Of a stretch of 64,000 bases of DNA, positions 36,301 through 48,350 are shown one piece after another. The position numbers and the translations under genes were made by a program. The notes beneath the pieces were generated by a model, which was given only the letters and a program-made list of their open reading frames with translations, searched no databases and had not been told where the DNA came from. Position 1 is the stretch's first letter. Each line of letters starts with the position of its first letter. The DNA lies in the NCBI RefSeq assembly GCF_052324685.1, contig NC_135222.1, forward strand, positions 7,169,414 through 7,233,413. The letters run 5' to 3'. This stretch comes from Brachyhypopomus gauderio (Eukaryota > Chordata > Actinopteri > Gymnotiformes > Hypopomidae).

Positions 36301-39105
36301 CAGCTGGGGTCCAAATGACTCGGAATAGCTGTTCGACCCATTTGGTCATAGTGACGCTGCTTCCGCTAAGTCATGATGTATAAAAAGCTCTTCAACTCTT
36401 CACTGCCATGTACATCAGAACACAGACACGGTTGCTTTTCTTAGCGTCGGACTTTATTTAATTCTCAGTATAATAAATAGTTGGTATATGTGAATTACTC
36501 GAAACCGTCAGATTCGATTACGGTTTTTAACGCTATAGTACGCGTTTTATAAGTTGTCTTTGGTGTAAATGTGCTGTATTTTTAGGAGCTGTGCTGTTTA
36601 TTATTTCTGCAGCCACGTGGCTCAGTCCCATGTTACCGGTGTGATGAGTATTCAGTCACCCACATGGTGATGCTCCCCCGTGTTTCACCCGAGTCGTGAC
36701 TTCCTGTCATGACCAGCACAGCTGCAACATCACACCGCAATTTCGAGTAACAGACGTGACATCCTATAGGGACTTCTCGGCGCGCAATGACTAGCCTAAA
36801 CGGCAATTAGTAAGCACCTTGAAAGACGTTAGGTAATCGATACATGAAAAGGTATGCTAATGTTAAAAGTAATAGCAAGTGTAAACAAGTCGATGCCTTT
36901 AAAATGATTAATTAAGTAAGTAATTTTCCCTTCAAAATGCCTCCGACGTTTAAAAATGCATGGTTCGATGCAATAGATCTGAAATTGGATAAGCCGGGCT
37001 ATTTTAGCACGTTCATATCAACGTCCCAATGTGTGTGCCTGTAGCCACTTTTAGACTGTCCTTTTCCACCACAGCTTTCAGTCATACTTTACTAACTGGG
37101 GCAGGCAAGATCCCATCCCGCAGCTAAATCCACGCTGGCAAGCCTTGGCCAACATGCTTAGTTATAAAAGGTCTTTGAAGGACGTGTGCTGGTGGGTCAG
37201 AGTTCTTAACTGGGCTCTGTTTAACCCTTGAGTTTATCACACTTAATGTTGTCTCACGTACATTGTATTCCTGCATGCATGCTTAGAGACTAATGGTCCT
37301 GTGATCTGCGGGTGCCGGCGTGCAGCTGTTATCGGTGTATAGAGGATGGAGCAGAGTAATAGAAATATGTACAAAAACAGCACCGTGAGGTGAAAGAGCT
37401 TAAACGCTGTTCTGTTCCTGCACTGTGCTGAGATCTAATGTTCAGACACAGATTGTCTGCAGAGGCTCTGTGGCTTTGTTTCCTCTTTCCTCCCTTTGTG
37501 GCGGAGGACTACAGGGGCTCTGGGAACAGAGTGAGTCCCTCCTTCCTGCAGGGTGCAGAGGAGACAATGAGAGAGCCAGAGGTGCTTAGACTTTGGGAAG
37601 CACGACCTTGACCCTTCTTCCCCATGTCCAGAACCCCATTCTCCCTTGCCACTCGCCTGGCTCTGGGTGCCTTCATTGTCATGCCAGTCAATTCTGGGCT
37701 CTTCTCCTGAAGCTGATTCCCAAGTCCTGCCCAGGTTTATTGGGCCAGCACTGGGACAATACTCTTTTGTCATTCGAGCCCTGGTGACTTCCGCTCACAG
37801 ACCTGTCATGCAGCCTCACCACTGTATAATGCCACTGATGGATGGCTCTCAGGGAAGTGACTGAAATACACACTGTAATGTTACTCGGTGACAGTTTCAT
37901 GAAAAATAATAATTATGTGTTAGCAGTATGGACAATGGATAAGTGTTTTGGTCATCACTTTTTGCAGCTGTGCAAAACTCGATCCAACTTGGTTGACTAT
38001 AACCTACTGAACTGTCACATTTAGAGGTTAGAACTGCACTTGATGTCCTATTCCAAGCTATGCTACGGTGCTAAATATTAACACATGCACACGCACTACA
38101 TTATCATGGTTACTTGAACTGGAGGTGATTGTTTATGTGTGTTCGTGAAGGTTGAGTTTTCAAGGTGCTGCTGGTTTAGGTCACCGGCTCAAGCTGGAGT
38201 TTTGCTCTCATTCTGGGGTAAAGGTCACTCCTTTGCCAAGGCTATCTTCCAGGAAATGGGGCCCCTGTGCCTCACTGCTCTTCTGATCTGACAGAATAGC
38301 ACGAGATTGGTGAGAGCGAGGACACGGAGAGCTTTGCTAGTGTCTTTGGCACCGGCTCAGGTTAATGAGTGCAGATAGCTCGCATCATGCTAACACGTCA
38401 TCACATGTTTTTGAAAAAGTTCAAAATGTCCCAGGAGATCCTGAGTGTCTTTTGACAACTTTTCCTCTTACCCCACAATTGCATTCAACAGAAACTACTG
38501 GTGAATGAAAAAAAAGAAATAAAGTAAATCAATATTTGATGTCATGGTTTCAGGCTGTATATTTTCCTGCTTGATTTGGTGCACGTTTCATTTGCAATGG
38601 CTATTTGATTTTCATATTGTGATCCGTCGTGTCCCACTAGATCTGTGGGGGCAGTCAGCCATGTGCTGGTCAGCAGACAAACGCATGCAAGGATGTGTGA
38701 CATGAGACAGCAGACCTTATGAGTTCGGTTGCATAGCTGTTCTCCGTTGGCCTCTGAAGGCCCTCATGCACTGAAACGACACGCGCTCTCAATTGAAGCA
38801 TTCTCTTAGCCTCAAAAATTAATCCCAAACAAAAGGTCACAGAAACTGTGGTCAACAAAAAATGCATATTCATCTCTGTGTGCCTGTTTGTGTGTGGGTG
38901 CATGTGCATGCGGTTTCTGGTTCCTGGTTAGCCTTGCTGATGTTTGGGTAACCCTGCCCTGCCCCCTTCATGAAACACATTTAACACGAGGACGAGAGGG
39001 AGGACACCGCTTGATTCGGTGGGAATCTTTCAAGCAATTTCTCAGGAAACAAGTCTTGCATATCCACACACAGTCCTGATCTTAACTCACATCTTTCTGT
39101 AATGG
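36301..39105. other. Non-coding stretch; unusual 112-codon minus frame at 37435-37773
   Basis: Mostly unique AT-rich sequence. The minus-strand frame at 37435-37773 is charged (Glu, Lys, Ser and Gly rich) and looks more protein-like than its neighbours, but I recognise no family, and two plus-strand frames overlap it. It could be a fossil fragment of a mobile-element protein or chance. Confidence 0.35.
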
Positions 39106-39118
39106 GAGGGGGGGGGGA
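39106..39118. repeat. Interrupted G-run
   Basis: A GGGAGGGGGGGGG tract just before GATCACC. It is a purine run of the kind that may form a quadruplex. Confidence 0.85.
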
Positions 39119-39823
39119 TCACCTATCAGTCAGAGATGGTGGGAAATGAGAGGTCTGAGGGGGAGGATAGTCGTTCCCACACCCTTAGGACACGATGAGA
39201 AAACAACGTAGTGACAGAGAAAAGAGGAGCCGAAAGAGAAACAGGTTTAGCAGGCTTTGCGTGGGAAAAGAAAATGTAACGGGGCAGAAAGAAAGGGGTT
39301 TGAACACAAAACCCACCTCGGAGGCACATCTTTTCAGAAGCCCAATGAGATCGCAGCCGGATCCTGCCTCAAGCAAAGCTCTATCGCGGCACAAGTTCAA
39401 CTCTTGTCAACCGTGAGCAGTGTCAAGTGCTCTGCCCTTGCTTAAGGGGACAGAGAAACCGAAGCGCCTCCATATACGCTAGACACCGGCGCACTTCGTG
39501 AGCATCAAGATTCGTGGGGCACTTGCGTGTTTGTCAACATTTGCCAGTGTTCTCATCTTCCTTTCAGCCATCAGCTCACCAAGGCCGCTTGTCCAACGTG
39601 GGCTTTGAGCTGCTGGCTGTGCTAAAGCATGTGTTTAAGCACTGCTGTCTGTAGCCGTGGGCGGAACCAGGCAGCACGTTACTCAGCCTTTCACAGCTCT
39701 GGGAAATCCCTCCCACTTATTTTTGGAACATTATTTATGGCGCCTGAAATGTGGCTCAGGATTCTTAGGGAGGATAAACTGTCAGATGGAGCATGTTTGT
39801 CAGATGAGCAAAGCTCTGAAGGG

Positions 39824-39880
39824 TAAGTTCAGCATTGGCTGTGTGGGTATCGTAGGATAAGTTCAGCATTGGCTTTATGG
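39824..39880. repeat. 34-bp spaced direct repeat
   Basis: TAAGTTCAGCATTGGCT occurs at 39824 and again at 39858, each followed by a T- and G-rich GGGT-containing stretch. It is a two-copy imperfect tandem duplication. Confidence 0.85.
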
Positions 39881-40109
39881 GTTTGACTTTCTTGCAACTG
39901 TAATAGCCTTAGGATCCTCTGTTTCTGTCAGGCCATGCTGACGGTGTGTCCCACGCTGGTCTCACCTGTGCAACCAGAGCCCCACGCCGTGCTCTCTCCC
40001 ACATGCTTCCTGAGCCCAGCCAGGCCTGTGCATGTCTGGGAGAGAAGATTTATTGTAATTGAGCTAGGACGAACTGCTGACAACTCCACTAGAGGTTCTT
40101 TTGCAGTAC

Positions 40110-40130
40110 CCCCCCCACCCCCCCCCCCAT
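40110..40130. repeat. Interrupted C-run
   Basis: Two C-runs separated by one A, near TTGCAGTA. The poly-proline frame is an artefact. Confidence 0.9.
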
Positions 40131-41544
40131 CCCAACTGCAGCAGCTGGAGAAGCGTTTGTGTGTGTTGTGGCGGTGGTGGGGGGGTCTGGGGCGTGTCTC
40201 CGTAAACAGATGACGTGCAGTGGGAAAGTGGACCCTGTGAGTTCACTGGCTGTTGTTCACACGGTACCAAAAAAATAAAATGTACCGCTGCTCTTTAATT
40301 CGAGCACAACCGCTGCAAAAAGCCCTGATTCACATGGCCGCACAGAGGCCGTCGATGTGCGTGTACGCCAGGAGGGAATTGTGGCCGTGCTGTCCGCATT
40401 CCCAGGGCCACTTCACACGGTGCACGCTCAACACTCAGTGTGCAGTGCAACAATGCCCTAGATTCATGCTGCAGGCCAGAGAGCATGCCAGCGTGTTGCT
40501 GTTGGATCCTGTATCCCTGCTCCACACTGATCGTAATCATGAGGTGCTAGAAGGCCCGAACTGATCTGGAAACAGTGCCCCACTGTCACAGGCGTGCTTT
40601 ATGGACATGACTTTGGTCTGTTCAAGAGGTACTTGCTGTTTGTAATTTTCAAGTCTGAGAGTCATGACTAGACAACTGTTGGACTGTTGGCAGGGGGGCC
40701 ATGTCGCGGGGTCTGTGAGTGACAGGGTGAGTATTATCTTTTCATGGGGCCCAAAATCTTTGGTGGCACCCCTGATCAGTTGTGCTCTCTGAGTTTGCCT
40801 GAGAGAGGACAAACTTTGTCTGCTTGGCTCACTCTCTGCTAAGCTGTCTGCTCTCACCGCAGTGTACCATATGCAGAAAATTACGAGTCTTTCATATCAT
40901 AAAAGACTGCTTGGGATGGAATGGCTCCAGATTCAAGATAGTCATTTTCAGGCAACTTACTGGAAAACATGTATTTTTGTTCCAGGAGTATTGTAGCCTG
41001 TAGAATTCTGAACAAAGCAGGAGATGCTTCTGTTGTCTGTTCCTGAAAGGAGTTTCAGTGTGTATCACTACACAATGAACAGTCTCAGAGGATCTGAAGA
41101 GGCATGCAGAAGACTGCAGGTGAATTATTTACCAAAGCATGGCTACCTAGCGTGTTGAATGATTTGTTAATACACAGCTTGCTAAACCTGGAAAACATCA
41201 TGTTGAGAACCACTGTAGCTCTCTGTAGGGTGAATGCCTAATTAGCTATATTAACTACTGGCTTCTGATCCTACCAGCCAACAGTTTGCATTCTTGTCAT
41301 ATTTGTGCAGTGATTGTGTGCTCTATTGACTAAACCCAACACAAAGTTTGTCATGCTTACCTCTCCCTGTTCATTCAGGCTTGTACAATAGTGCTGGTTT
41401 TGTAAGTGAACGCAAGGCCCCAGTCAGGAACGTTATGCAGATCTTGTCCTCGAGCGCTGTACGACACGCCGTGCCAAGGCCCCAGGTACTGTGAGAACGG
41501 AATGTGCTGCCATCCCTGCAGAAGGTGAACGTGTTAACTTAGAA
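40131..41544. other. Non-coding stretch, nothing recognised
   Basis: Overlapping frames of about 80-106 codons occur on both strands without recognisable domains. No RNA gene is seen. Confidence 0.45.
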
Positions 41545-41752
41545 GTTTGGGCTAAAGGTTAGCGATGTGAGTCTGCATCTGAAAGGTTGGCGGTTCAAGC
41601 CCCGCACAACCAGTGATTGGTGGTAACTGTGGCTGAAGTGCCCTTTAGCAAGGCCCCTAACTCCCGCCTGCTCACTCCGTCCACCTGTGAGTTTGCTCTG
41701 GATGGGTTAAATGCAGAGAGGAATTTCCCTAAAGGGATCAATAGAAAGTTCA
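41545..41752 (+). mobile_element. tRNA-derived SINE-like element, plus orientation
   Basis: The head contains a pol III B-box-like GGTTCAAGCCC at 41591-41601, with an A-box-like stretch about 45 bases upstream. The body has the teleost SINE phrase 'GTGCCCTTTAGCAAGGCCCCTAACTCC' and the tail 'GGAATTTCCCTAAAGGGATCAATAGA', which matches the LINE-like 3' tail I know from fish SINEs. It is about 205 bases and moderately diverged. No clear target duplication was found. The frame across it (41617-41916) is an artefact. Confidence 0.75.
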
Positions 41753-44356
41753 ACTGGCATATGCGCATTTGTTCTGCAGTTTTACAGAAGTGCACCAAAA
41801 TCCCGTTGAGTTCAGCCAAGCGATTGACCATGAGAGTCACTTTTCTTAAAGCATTTGCTTTTAATGCAAGCATACACTGCTGTTGTATCTCTAATGGTAC
41901 CATGTTTCCATGGTGATGCAGGTGGAGGGGTTAAAGAGATTATGGTGCAGAGGTGGGTGCAGTTGTTCCTTCGTTCAGTCTGACCTTTCACCCCGTGTGA
42001 CCCACCCTGACCTTTAAGCCATCAGAGTGCTTTCATTCTTTCTCCGTTTCACACCTCTGTAATGGTAAATGTATGCGACTCGTGCTCAGGGCAAAAAACA
42101 TGTGGATGTTCTTTCTTGCTAACATCTTGGGAATGGTGCTCTTCTGACTCAGTGCTGCTGTCATTGTTGTACAGTGCTTTTAGCAAATCTTTGTCTGCGT
42201 GTGGATGTGTGGGTGTGCGGCAACCTCGCCGAAGCACACCCTGGGTTTCTGAACGTAAACCAACCACACCCGAATACTTCACATCCTCAGTGAAGCCAGC
42301 TATTTGAGCACCTCTGAGATTTAGAGACTTGCTAGAAGACTCATCGTCTACGCTGGTCTACCGATTTGCTGCAAAATGAGATATGTGTCGTCACTGTAAA
42401 CAACAGTGTGTCCGATTATAAGGCTCATTTCATATAAGGGCTGCCTTTTTCTTATCTTGTGTTTAAGGTGTCAATGAACTTGACAGGTGTGCAAATAAAT
42501 GCTTACAACCCTTTTAATCTTGAAATCCCAGAATACCCTTCAAAACACAAGAAAAAATAAAATTCTAAATAAAAAGACCTTAGGCTGCCAAAAGTTACAA
42601 ATGATTCAGCCCTCCTTTCTTGGTATATTAAGGGGATTTTAAGACTGCAGGGAAAGATTTTTTTTTTGTAATTCAACTGAACTTCACAAGCACAAATGTT
42701 CAGACCCTCAGTTCATGCACAGTGACATCCAAACTCTTGCACAATCCCCTAAACGTGTTTATGTGGAATCTGTGTGATGTGCACTTGGGGTGAAAGTTGA
42801 AAGCATTTTTGCTCGTATTTACTGACTCTCGTGCCCAGCTGCCTCTGGGAAGTGTTTGGCTTGAATTATGCATGGACATTCTTGTTATGGACCAAAAGAG
42901 ATAGATCAGAGAGTCTTCAGATGGTGTCTGATAAGAAAATGGTGCTGTCTGTATCCTCATAACGACTCTGGTCCTTTTATAACTTTATTCCACCCACTGT
43001 GTCATGGTTTACTCACCCTTATTAACTCGCGCATGTTTTGCAAATCATGTGATGTTAATTGGTTTCTTCCAAGTCCTCTGAGTATTTGCTGTCACCTCTT
43101 CAACATCAGAGTGAAGGCAATTTATTTGATTTGATTTATTTTATTTTACTTGGCTCTTCAGTTGTTCCCCATAGGTTTCCTCACATTGCCAGATCTTTTC
43201 CGCGTCACTGAGAAATTGTCTCTTTGAGACATGAAAAGGGTGATTGGTGTTAGAGAATCAAGGAGACCACAGGATAGCTCATCCTTATCTCTTAACTGCA
43301 TAAGACCACTTCTGCTGTACAACTGAATTGTAGGGTTCGTATTTAATCCAAAAGTGGCATGCAAGCAAACATGCCTTATCCTTTGTACCTTTGAGTCTAT
43401 TTTAAAACATTTTTATCAGCTATTTGTTCTCTCCCTCTGTGAGGACACGAAACTGGAAACAGGGACCATGTCGAACACTTGTGAAGAGTAACGTTGCCTT
43501 TGCTGAATCTCCTTGTGAAGAGCATTTTCTGGAACTCCTAAACCCTACATTCCCACCGTGATCTAGAGTGCTGAGAGTAAAATACCGAGGTTGTTAATTC
43601 TGGGACACCACTGCATGCTGAGCTGTTATTGGGGAATAACCTGTGCTCACAGCTGTTCCACAGAGAACCTGAATGTATTAAGGTGTCAGAAGAGCTGAGG
43701 AAAGGTGCCAGCATGATCTCAGATAAGACAAGGGGAAACTGATCTCAAGTGCTCATACGTGTGGTACGTGTTTGTGTTCATGTCTTTGTAGTTTTGGATG
43801 ATTCACTGCTGTATTTATTTTCAACTATGATGCGAGTTTTGTGCTTGCGTCTTCTTGAGGGCATATTTGCATCGCCACGTCTGGACAGACATGAACAGCA
43901 CCTGTTATTCCCAGCGCTAGCGATCACTTTAGCTTTACTGTCTTGCTGAAAATAGCTCTAATTAACTGTGACTCAGCATTGGCATTACATAAGATGGTCG
44001 GTGTCTTTGAGGGAGGTGATGAGACAGCCCATATGGGCCCGAGATGCGTGATTCAGTACTCCCTGTGGGGCTGTCTTCAGGATCTGCTTCTGACAAGCTC
44101 CTATCCATCTGTTGCCTTGTGATACATTACATGTTAGAGTCAACCAGAAAGTGACTCAAGGTATGTCTGTCTGTGTTAAAGCTCTTCCAGGGTTCACACA
44201 CACCAAAGCTGAAAACATTCGGTGGGGATTTCTGGGTTTCCTTCCTTGGCTTTAGAATGTGAGTAAATTTGTGTGGGACTTTCATCGAGGTGCTGAGCTG
44301 TTGCACACAGATGTGAAAAGGAAATGCAGGGAGAACCCAGACCTGTTTGGAGAAGT
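41753..44356. other. Non-coding stretch, nothing recognised
   Basis: AT-rich unique sequence. Frames are under 90 codons and unrecognised. Confidence 0.5.
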
Positions 44357-44372
44357 GGGGGGGGGGGGGGGG
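44357..44372. repeat. Poly-G tract (16 G)
   Basis: A run of 16 G on plus, equivalent to a C-run on minus. Confidence 0.96.
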
Positions 44373-44582
44373 TGCCTTGTCTAGAAGCCATTGAGCCATG
44401 TGTCAGTTCTGGAGCCCTGAGAGGGTGGGACAGGGCAAGCCAACCACTGCACTGGAGCAAAACAGATTTGTTTTCCAAGAAGAGGTCTGAGTTATTTACC
44501 CTGTCTAGAAAACCTCTCCCCTCAGCCGTCTTGGCACACATGACTGGGTTTTCCCTCTGACTCAGTGCTGACTGATAAACTT

Positions 44583-44608
44583 TCTCTCTCTTGCTTTCTC
44601 TCTCTCAC

Positions 44609-44648
<40 letters not shown>

Positions 44649-44662
44649 GCTCTCTCTCTCAC
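44583..44662. repeat. (CT)n microsatellite
   Basis: A long CT array with CACT interruptions. It ends near a CTGTAG/TTACAG pair that resembles splice acceptors, but no coding exon follows. Confidence 0.96.
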
Positions 44663-45819
44663 TTGCTTCTACTCCCTGTAGTGTCTTTTGTTACAGACAC
44701 AGACAGTGGGCCTGGGCGTGCCGTCGTCAGCTCCTGGGCGGTCGAGAAGAGACAGGGAGGAGGGTCCGGTAACAGCCACCATGCTTCCTGCACATGCGTG
44801 GGTTTCAGACTGGGAGGGGAGCGCAGACAGACAGGAAAGCCCGGGTGGGGCGACATGTCGTCTTTGCCTGGACCATGCAAAACCCATGCAAAACCCATGC
44901 AAATATATTGCAAACACTCTCTAACGCTTTAGAGATTTTTTTTTTCTGCTGACTGAGTCAGAGCCATAGATTTTACTTTTTTACTCTATAAGTTTCCATG
45001 GTCACTTCTGTGATTAGTCAACCAAGAATTCACCACACCTGTCTCACTATTCATTACTGTCCTCAGTTCATCGTCTCTGCACATACCCACCCATGACTTT
45101 ATATGTCTTTCCTGACTTTCATGCACTGAAGAGGTATTGATATGACTCTGAATGCCAGTAGAATTAACGTCCTGCAACTCTCTGCATGTCTGTAGGCTCC
45201 CATAGGAACTTGCTTCTGATGTCTGGGGTGCTCTATGAATTGTAAAATATTTAGGCTCTGCAAGAACACCAAACCAGACAAAGCTGTTTGTGATTTGTCA
45301 AATCAAAATGTTTTGTCCCTGATCTTAATCAGCTATGTTGGAATTATGGCTGAAAGGTTGTCCCTTAGATAATCATCTGCTGAATATTTTTGTCTAGACT
45401 GTGAGCCAATTGAAAGCCTACTTTCTGAGTCATTTCTGTATACATTTGGTAGCACTCCCAAAGAGAGAGGATCTCTAATGCTGAGTATGTTCTGACTACT
45501 AAGCCAATAGTGCAAAATAAAATAACAACATCGTACAGTCATTGCTAAGTGACTTTTAAAATGCATACCATGGTCATCTGCAAAACAAAAAAGTAAAAGA
45601 AGCTTTAAAAACAGAAACCAAGGCTTATACGTTAAATTAGGTCAGCAGAAGCTAAATGTCTAGTAACAGCCGCTTAGGGGTCAGTCAGGTTTCGGGGGTT
45701 GTGCAAGCCAGACAGAAGCATTTGGGCAGTTAAGGCTTCCTACACCAGCAGCTGCAACCGTGGGGCATATCTGAGGCATCTAGCAAGCTGACTAAGCTTC
45801 TAGGTTGTAGATACTCACA
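44663..45819. other. Non-coding stretch, nothing recognised
   Basis: A GC-richer part (44690-44890) contains the repeated word CATGCAAAACC; the rest is AT-rich. No recognised gene. Confidence 0.45.

Positions 45820-45855
<36 letters not shown>
45820..45855. repeat. (CT)n(CA)n compound microsatellite
   Basis: Short CT run followed by CA run. Confidence 0.95.
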
Positions 45856-46029
45856 AGCTGCACCTCTGGCCTTTGCATAGTAGCAGTGAAGCGTCGTTGT
45901 GTGACAGGATTTGTTGCTCTCTGCTTTGTGCAATCTGCTGATGATAATCACAGTACTGCAGAGCAATCATTCTTCCCCTATAACCTTGAGACTGCTGCAG
46001 GCCACGACCAATACCAGTACAGAAAACTG

Positions 46030-46336
46030 CCCAGTGTAATACAGAATCACCCATACTGCCCAGTGTAATACAAAATCACCCATACTGCCCAGTGTAATAC
46101 AGAATCACCCATACTGAACTTGCAACAAAAAAACCACCGATACTGATCAGTGTAATGCAGAATCACCCATATTGCCCAGGGTAATTCAAAATCATCGATA
46201 CTGACCAGTGTAATACAGAATCAGCAATACTTAACATGCAAAACAGAACCATCGATACTGACCAGTGCAATACAGAATCACTGATACTGACCAGTATAAT
46301 ACAGAATCACTGATACTGACTAGTGTAATACCGAAT
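46030..46336. repeat. 29-bp minisatellite, about 10 copies, decaying rightward
   Basis: The unit is CCCAGTGTAATACAGAATCA plus CCCATACTG. The first three copies (46030, 46059, 46088) are nearly identical. Later copies diverge (ACCAGTGTAAT..., ATCGATACTG and others) and two units carry larger changes around AACTTGCAACAAAAAAAC and AACATGCAAAACAGAACC. The left-to-right decay suggests expansion at the left end. Confidence 0.95.
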
Positions 46337-46702
46337 CAAGCCATAATCTTTTTTTCAACCAGGATCCGACTACCGAAGAGCTAATGGATAGTAATGCCAA
46401 ACAATACTTTTAGCTTATTATGGGCTATTATTGGTTACAAAACATACACTAGATGCAGCCAACAGTCATAGCAAATAGGAGAGAAACTGCACGTGAATTG
46501 CCTGCAGGCACATGTCAGGACATGCCTCTTGACTGAGGGACCCAGAAGTGGCTCGGCGGTGCAATAAGTGTGTGTGATATCAGTTCAGCCTTCTGTTGGT
46601 AAGCAGCAGGTGTGTTTACTGTGTGACGCTGGTCATTGACAGCTAGTGGCTGCCTGCTTGACAAGGAGGTTCCAGGATGCTTCTTCCTGCTTTGGGGCAA
46701 AA

Positions 46703-46736
<34 letters not shown>

Positions 46737-48009
46737 ACAACTACACACATTCTCTCATGCCGGCTGTTCGCCCTCAGTCTTTTATTCATTCATCATCATT
46801 TGTGTAAATCCTTTAGGTTGCTGGTGGGTCTGTGACTCTGTGCAACGTCACCGGACCATCATCTTGGATGATCATCTTGCAGAATTTGAAGGTTAATCAT
46901 CGGTGTCACTTCTGCTTTCTGTGTAAGCTACACATGTTCTCTTGAAAACACTCCAAAATAAAGGTTGTGAGAATGTTCAGTGTCATAGCCCACTCTGCCC
47001 TCGCTGTTTTTAGACATCAAGTTTTGTTATCACTTCTCATTTATGTGTAAATATATCTGAAGAGCAGCCTGAAATTTCACCTAATGATGCATTTTATTAA
47101 CCTCACTAATTATTGTTTGTTTACATGACAATTACAACTGAAAATGCAAAGAAACGTATGGGATTTCCCCTTGAATGTTTTTATCTTGTTTACGAAGTAT
47201 CCCTTCGACATTCCCAATGGACCAGAAGAACTAGCTAACCGACAATGATGTCCGAAATGCATGTGCTTTGATATTATTGTAGAAAGATCTGACATTTTGA
47301 TGAAACCCAAGTAAGACCAAAGATGTATTTTGATATGGGTAATGAAAGGGTTGCTCCCTTATTCTTGCTGAAACACAGACTTTGACATTTGAATGAGTGC
47401 TATATTTACTACTGTCTGCCCTTCTGTTGTTTGGAATAGGGAGTTTCGGGAGATTCTGGCTCAGATGCAGTATGATTGAGAATAATGAGTAAAACTTTCA
47501 GCTCAAGACCACATCTCTCCTGACGTCTCGGAGCTGAGAGGGGACTCTGAACGGAGAAGGCGTGTTGTCGACTTTCTTGTGATGGAGTGCCAGTTTTTCA
47601 TTTCGCCAACGCCAATTCCGTCTGAGTACGTGGGTGTGCGGACTCACGAATGACTGGGTTAAAGGGTAAACGTGAGCATGGATGCGTGTGTTTGGGATCA
47701 GCCGCTCAACGTGAGCCTGGCCAGTTGTTTAGCTCATGTGGTCTGCTTCATCATTGGGGTTATTACTGTTATGATGGGTTTGGTGGCCACACCTCCTTAG
47801 CCAGACGCTTTTCCCAAGCCTTTGGGGTGTGTGAGTCAGAGGATTACTCCACGTGTGTGTTGAAAGGGGTGAGCATGTCCGTGTGTGTCTGTGTGTCTGT
47901 GTGTTCTCATCCATAAATAAGTATATTATCATTAACCCCAGCCAGCTACACTTAGCTTGGCACTACACCAACTCTTCAGACTGCAACACTTTCCTTTCCT
48001 CTCTCCACG
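46337..48009. other. Non-coding stretch with (CT)n at 46703-46725
   Basis: One (CT)n array and unique AT-rich sequence. No gene is recognised. Confidence 0.5.
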
Positions 48010-48350
48010 CACCGATGTTTGCCAGAATCTGCAGGAGTAACAGGAATAGCGCTGGACATTCTGCCAGGAGTCTCTGGGAAACTGCTGAAAGTGTCCTGAA
48101 AAGCACACAAGGACCTTTCGCCTCCTTACGTCACAGTTTCGGGCAGCGGCGACGGTTTGAGGTCACTGCCGTGCGGCGCGTCTGTGAGCTCCCCCTCAAA
48201 AGAGCCCCGCCCTTCTTCTCATTGTTGGGACAAAAAAATAGGGGCAGCTTGAGGAGGAGGTGCAGGGCTCTGGCGTGGGAGGCGGCTGTGGGAGGGGGGG
48301 GGGGTGTTGCCGAGGGAGGCGGGAGATGGGGGGGGGGCAGCAGACACGTA
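48010..48350. promoter_or_regulatory. CpG- and G-rich promoter-like block
   Basis: A GC-rich segment contains a CRE-like TTACGTCAC at 48126-48134, a GC-box-like GCCCCGCCC near 48205, and G-runs of 11 (48294-48304) and 10 (48328-48337). It contrasts with AT-rich flanks. A 202-codon plus frame (47853-48461) spans it but starts in a GT repeat and shows no domain; opposite frames are proline-rich artefacts. It could be the promoter of an untranslated first exon. The G-runs could form quadruplexes. Confidence 0.4.
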
